From Caulobacteraceae bacterium (GTDB taxonomy: Bacteria; Pseudomonadota; Alphaproteobacteria; Caulobacterales; Caulobacteraceae), in the NCBI GenBank assembly GCA_013815405.1, contig JACDGF010000092.1, positions 1-7,818 on the forward strand: DNA of 7,818 nt. The letters are read 5' to 3'. The notes beneath the pieces are model-generated. The model ran no database searches. It was not told the DNA's origin and worked only from the letters and a program-made list of their open reading frames with translations. This document shows, piece by piece, positions 5,601-7,818 of this stretch (the stretch's first letter is position 1; each line of letters begins with the position of its first letter). The translations under genes and the position numbers were made by a program.

Positions 5601-6263
5601 TCACGCGCTGGCCATCACGCTCTGGAACAGCAGGGCGCCGTCGGCGGAGCCCAGCTCGGGCTCGAAGGCGCGGTCGGGGTGGGGCATGATCCCCAGCACA
5701 TTTCCGCTTGCATCGACGATGCCGGCGATGTCCCGGGCCGAGCCGTTGGGATTGCCTGCATAGCGGAACACCACCCGGCCCTCGCCTTCCAGCCGGTCCA
5801 GGGTTTCCTCGTCGGCGAAATAGTTGCCCTCGCCATTGCCCACCGTCATGGTCGCGCGGCGCCGGTCCTTGAAAGCGGCGGTGAAGCGCGTCTGGAGGTT
5901 GCTCACGTCCAGGTCCACCGGCTTGCAGACGTATTTGAGGCCGGCGTTGCGTAGGAGGGCGCCCGGCAGCATCCCCGCCTCGCAAAGGATCTGGAAGCCG
6001 TTGCACACCCCGGCGACCGCCACGCCCCGCGCCGCCGCCGCGCGAACCTCGGCCATCACCGGCGAGAGGGCGGCCATGGCCCCGGCCCTCAGATAGTCGC
6101 CGTGGGCGAACCCGCCCGGCAGCACGATGAGGTCGACGCCGGCGGGAAGGGCGGTCTCCTGATGCCAGACCCTCTCGACGCGCGCCCCGGTCGATGTTTC
6201 GATGGCGCGCTGGCAGTCGCGGTCGCAGTTTGAACCGGGGAAGACGACCACGGCGGCTTTCAT
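5601..6263 (-). CDS. purQ: FGAM synthase glutaminase subunit PurQ
   Basis: PurQ is a class I glutamine amidotransferase that releases ammonia for PurL. The product is 220 aa, a normal length. Visible motifs are [11 protein letters not shown] at the N-terminus, [13 protein letters not shown] (49-61) with the oxyanion-hole glycines, GVCNGFQIL (85-93) with nucleophile Cys87, and [17 protein letters not shown] with His195. Two positions differ from the pattern I expect: Asp197 stands where the catalytic Glu of HPE usually is, and [10 protein letters not shown] (142-151) has Asn143 where HGEG is common. Both may be clade-specific and compatible with activity. The ATG at 6263 lies 7 nt after the purS stop, so the two are almost certainly one transcript and translationally linked. 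Downstream it runs into the hairpin at 5575-5598 and an opposite-strand gene, not straight into purL. Confidence 0.96.
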   Translation of the reverse strand: MKAAVVVFPGSNCDRDCQRAIETSTGARVERVWHQETALPAGVDLIVLPGGFAHGDYLRAGAMAALSPVMAEVRAAAARGVAVAGVCNGFQILCEAGMLPGALLRNAGLKYVCKPVDLDVSNLQTRFTAAFKDRRRATMTVGNGEGNYFADEETLDRLEGEGRVVFRYAGNPNGSARDIAGIVDASGNVLGIMPHPDRAFEPELGSADGALLFQSVMASA

Positions 6264-6270
6264 GGCCGGC

Positions 6271-6516
6271 TCACGCTTCGCCCACCTCCGCGCGCCAGCT
6301 TTCGATCACCGGATTGGCCAGCAGGCGCTCGCACATGGCCTTGACCTGCGCCTCGGCCGCGGCGCGGTCGGCGGCGGCGAGATCGAAGGCGATGATCCGG
6401 CCCACCCGCGCGTGGCTCACGCCGGTCCAGCCCAGGCCATGCAGGGCGGCTTCCACCGCCTTGCCCTGGACGTCGAGGACGCCGGGTTTGAGGAACACAT
6501 GGACCGTCGCCTTCAT
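6271..6516 (-). CDS. purS: FGAM synthase bridging subunit PurS
   Basis: PurS is the small subunit that docks PurQ onto PurL and helps channel ammonia in the three-part FGAM synthase. The product is 81 aa, the usual length. It shows the family hallmarks [24 protein letters not shown] near the N-terminus and [18 protein letters not shown] at the C-terminus. Its presence fits the small PurL type in this window. The ATG at 6516 has a purine-rich GGGAGAGAGG ribosome binding site 7 nt upstream. It lies 7 nt from purQ. Upstream, 162 nt that include a REP-like element separate it from purC, so purC and purSQ may be one transcript partly uncoupled by that element, or two. Confidence 0.96.
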   Translation of the reverse strand: MKATVHVFLKPGVLDVQGKAVEAALHGLGWTGVSHARVGRIIAFDLAAADRAAAEAQVKAMCERLLANPVIESWRAEVGEA

Positions 6517-6545
6517 GGCTCGGCCTCTCTCCCTACTCCGTTTTC

Positions 6546-6642
6546 CCCCCCGACTGGATCGGGGGGACAGCGGGGACCCAGGCTTTTTCTGAAACGCAAG
6601 CCGCTCGACGATAAAACACCTGGATCCCCGCTTTCGCGGGGA
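6546..6642. repeat. REP-like compound palindromic element between purC and purS
   Basis: Three nested structures are visible. CCCCCCGA (6546-6553) pairs with TCGGGGGG (6559-6566) around a 5-nt loop. TCCCCGC (6625-6631) pairs with GCGGGGA (6636-6642) around a 4-nt loop that reads GAAA on the minus strand. In addition, AGCGGGGACCCAGG (6569-6582) and CCTGGATCCCCGCT (6619-6632) are inverted copies matching at 13 of 14 positions, 36 nt apart. The CCTGGATCCCCGC...GCGGGGA form is the style of short dispersed palindromes found between genes in many proteobacteria. On the minus strand the GAAA-loop hairpin lies 37 nt after the purC stop, with a TGTTTTAT run a few bases further on, so it could partly end the purC transcript or protect its 3' end. 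Confidence 0.55.
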
Positions 6643-6678
6643 AGACGGGAGGGGTGGATCACCGGGTCGAACTCCGAG

Positions 6679-7434
6679 TCAGTGGATGCCACCTTGGATG
6701 ACCGTCGGCATCTCCTTCATGATCCCCAGGCGCCGGGCCACCTCGGTGTAGCTTTCGATGACGGCGCCGAGATCCCGGCGAAAGCGGTCCTTGTCGAGTT
6801 TCTCGCTGGTCGCCGAGTCCCACAGCCGGCAACTGTCGGGGCTGATCTCGTCGGCCAGGATGACCCGGGAAAAATCGTTCTCCCACACCCGGCCGTATTC
6901 GACCTTGAAGTCGACCAGGGTGATGCCCACCGCGCCGAACAGGCCGGTGAGGAAGTCGTTCACCCGAAGTGTGGTGGCCATCATGTCGTCGATCTCCTGG
7001 GTCTGGGCCCAGTTGAAGGCGGTGATGTGCTCCTCGGCCACCATGGGGTCGGAGAGCTTGTCGTCCTTCAGGTAGAATTCGATGATCGAGCGGGGCAGGG
7101 CCTGGCCTTCGGGGAGGCCGAAACGCTTGGACAGCGACCCGGCGGCGATGTTGCGGCACACCACTTCCAGGGGAATGATCTCCACCTCGGTGATCAGCTG
7201 TTCGCGCAGGTTGAGGCGGCGGATGAAGTGGTTCTGGATCCCGATCGAATTGAGCCGGGTCATGATGTATTCGCTGATGCGATTGTTGATCACCCCCTTG
7301 CCCTCGAGGATCGCCTTCTTCTGGCCGTCGAAGGCCGTGGCCTCGTCCTTGAAATACTGGATCAGGGTGCCGGGTTCGGGACCCTCATAGAGGATCTTGG
7401 CCTTGCCTTCGTAGATCTTCTTGCGGCGGGTCAT
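6679..7434 (-). CDS. purC: SAICAR synthetase (phosphoribosylaminoimidazole-succinocarboxamide synthase)
   Basis: PurC ligates aspartate to CAIR using ATP, giving SAICAR in de novo purine synthesis in the cytosol. The product is 251 aa, typical for the bacterial single-domain enzyme. It opens [16 protein letters not shown] (glycine-rich ATP-binding start). It then shows [18 protein letters not shown] in the substrate-binding region and [10 protein letters not shown] with [16 protein letters not shown], the family's C-terminal signatures. No residue looks disrupted. The ATG at 7434 is preceded by AAGGAAGG 10 nt upstream. It is the first gene of the purC-purS-purQ run on this strand and diverges from the exported-protein gene at 7700. 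I find no clear -35/-10 pair upstream; the leader carries an inverted repeat at 7479-7513. Confidence 0.97.
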   Translation of the reverse strand: MTRRKKIYEGKAKILYEGPEPGTLIQYFKDEATAFDGQKKAILEGKGVINNRISEYIMTRLNSIGIQNHFIRRLNLREQLITEVEIIPLEVVCRNIAAGSLSKRFGLPEGQALPRSIIEFYLKDDKLSDPMVAEEHITAFNWAQTQEIDDMMATTLRVNDFLTGLFGAVGITLVDFKVEYGRVWENDFSRVILADEISPDSCRLWDSATSEKLDKDRFRRDLGAVIESYTEVARRLGIMKEMPTVIQGGIH

Positions 7435-7478
7435 GGTCTTGGAGCCTTCCTTTGGCCAGGCGGCGGCGACGAATGAAA

Positions 7479-7513
7479 CCGCGCGCGGACGCTGTAGGCG
7501 ATCCTGCGCGCGG
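7479..7513 (-). promoter_or_regulatory. Inverted repeat in the purC upstream region
   Basis: CCGCGCGC (7479-7486) and GCGCGCGG (7506-7513) are perfect 8-bp inverted copies separated by 19 nt, about 45 nt upstream of the purC start codon. It could be an operator, an RNA stem in the purC leader, or a product of alternating GC composition. No riboswitch class known to control purine genes is recognisable. Confidence 0.3.
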
Positions 7514-7569
7514 CTTTCGACTCGGCATCGCGTCTGGCTTCATCAGGGCTGTCGGACCCTAGCCGAACC

Positions 7570-7591
7570 GGCGCGTGCGCGCAAACGCGCC
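7570..7591. repeat. Short inverted repeat in the purC divergent intergenic region
   Basis: GGCGCGT (7570-7576) and ACGCGCC (7585-7591) form a 7-bp stem around an 8-nt loop. It lies roughly midway in the 265-nt region between purC and the divergent gene at 7700. It might serve either promoter, but no promoter hexamers could be assigned with confidence. Apart from this and the repeat at 7479-7513, I see nothing in 7435-7699. Confidence 0.22.
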
Positions 7592-7699
7592 CTTGCGTCG
7601 TTCCTGGGTTTCTCGTTCACCGTCGGTTCAGGGTGGCGCGCATAGCGGTCGGCGACTTGGGGGCGCTGTTGCGGATGGCTCGAGCGAAAGGTTGAACCG

Positions 7700-7818
7700 A
7701 TGAACGACTGGCGATGGGCTAGGGCCGGCGCGCTGTTGGCCACGGTCTCGACCGTGGCGATGCTTATCGAGCCGGTCGCGGCCAGCGCCCAGGACGCGCC
7801 GAACGGATATCGGAACGG
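7700..7818 (+). CDS. Start of an exported protein, cut by the window end
   Basis: Only the first 39 codons are inside the window, with no stop. The translation begins MNDWRWARAGALLATVSTVAML and continues to PVAASAQDAPNGYRN. This is a Sec-type signal peptide with a charged start, a hydrophobic core and a likely cleavage after Ala30 (ASA-QD), so an envelope or secreted protein is predicted. The ATG at 7700 has AAAGG 8 nt upstream, a good ribosome binding site, which supports this start. It diverges from purC. Too little is visible to name a family; the mature part begins with a Pro/Gly/Asn-rich stretch. Confidence 0.7.
   Translation, partial: MNDWRWARAGALLATVSTVAMLIEPVAASAQDAPNGYRN

Noticed and set aside
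6202..7476. A 424-codon open frame on the + strand across purS and purC
   Set aside because: Antisense to two confirmed purine genes and running through the REP-like element; the translation is low in recognisable motifs and rich in His, Asp and Gly. Composition artefact.
7543..7743. A 66-codon minus-strand frame near the right end
   Set aside because: It overlaps the start of the exported-protein gene at 7700, has an Arg/Ala/Pro-rich translation and has no supporting ribosome binding site or motif.
1..7818. CRISPR arrays, tRNA or rRNA genes, insertion sequences, riboswitches
   Set aside because: Reading both strands I saw no evenly spaced direct repeats, no tRNA-like cloverleaf or TTCRANY arm in the gaps, no transposase, and no recognisable purine riboswitch upstream of purC, purS or purL.

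Overview
This 7.8 kb window is high-GC DNA that looks like an alphaproteobacterial chromosome, most likely Caulobacterales (Caulobacter/Phenylobacterium-like). This placement is inferred from protein style, from the purC-purS-purQ-purL-bolA-grxD gene order, and from a small secreted protein resembling one I associate with Caulobacter. It was not tested by any search. Most of the content is core metabolism and housekeeping. I do not see a convincing undescribed biological system; the interest lies in accessory insertions and regulatory DNA.

Layout, left to right. rpsD (ribosomal protein S4) is on the + strand. It meets, tail to tail with a 4-nt gap, a minus-strand mazE-mazF toxin-antitoxin operon that has its own sigma70-like promoter and a 19-bp operator-like palindrome over the -10. 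Upstream of mazE on the same strand are grxD (CGFS monothiol glutaredoxin) and bolA, whose products normally form a [2Fe-2S]-binding pair. A + strand lipoprotein gene of unknown function starts 43 nt from bolA and ends overlapping the stop codon of purL. purL, purQ, purS and purC follow, all on the minus strand.

The purine genes are not continuous. A + strand gene for a small exported protein sits between purQ and purL, bracketed by two GC-rich hairpins. A REP-like palindromic element of about 100 bp lies between purC and purS. Only purS-purQ are tightly coupled (7-nt gap). purL probably needs its own promoter, and a candidate overlaps a perfect 13-bp palindrome. The window ends in the first 39 codons of a + strand exported protein that diverges from purC.

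Functionally, PurS, PurQ and PurL together form FGAM synthase (step 4 of de novo purine synthesis), and PurC makes SAICAR from CAIR and aspartate later in the same pathway. BolA and the glutaredoxin belong to iron-sulfur and iron homeostasis. MazE and MazF form an RNase toxin and its antidote. No tRNA, rRNA, CRISPR array, transposase or integrase is visible. No gene-free stretch exceeds 300 bases; the longest are 7435-7699 and 4996-5230, and their contents are listed.
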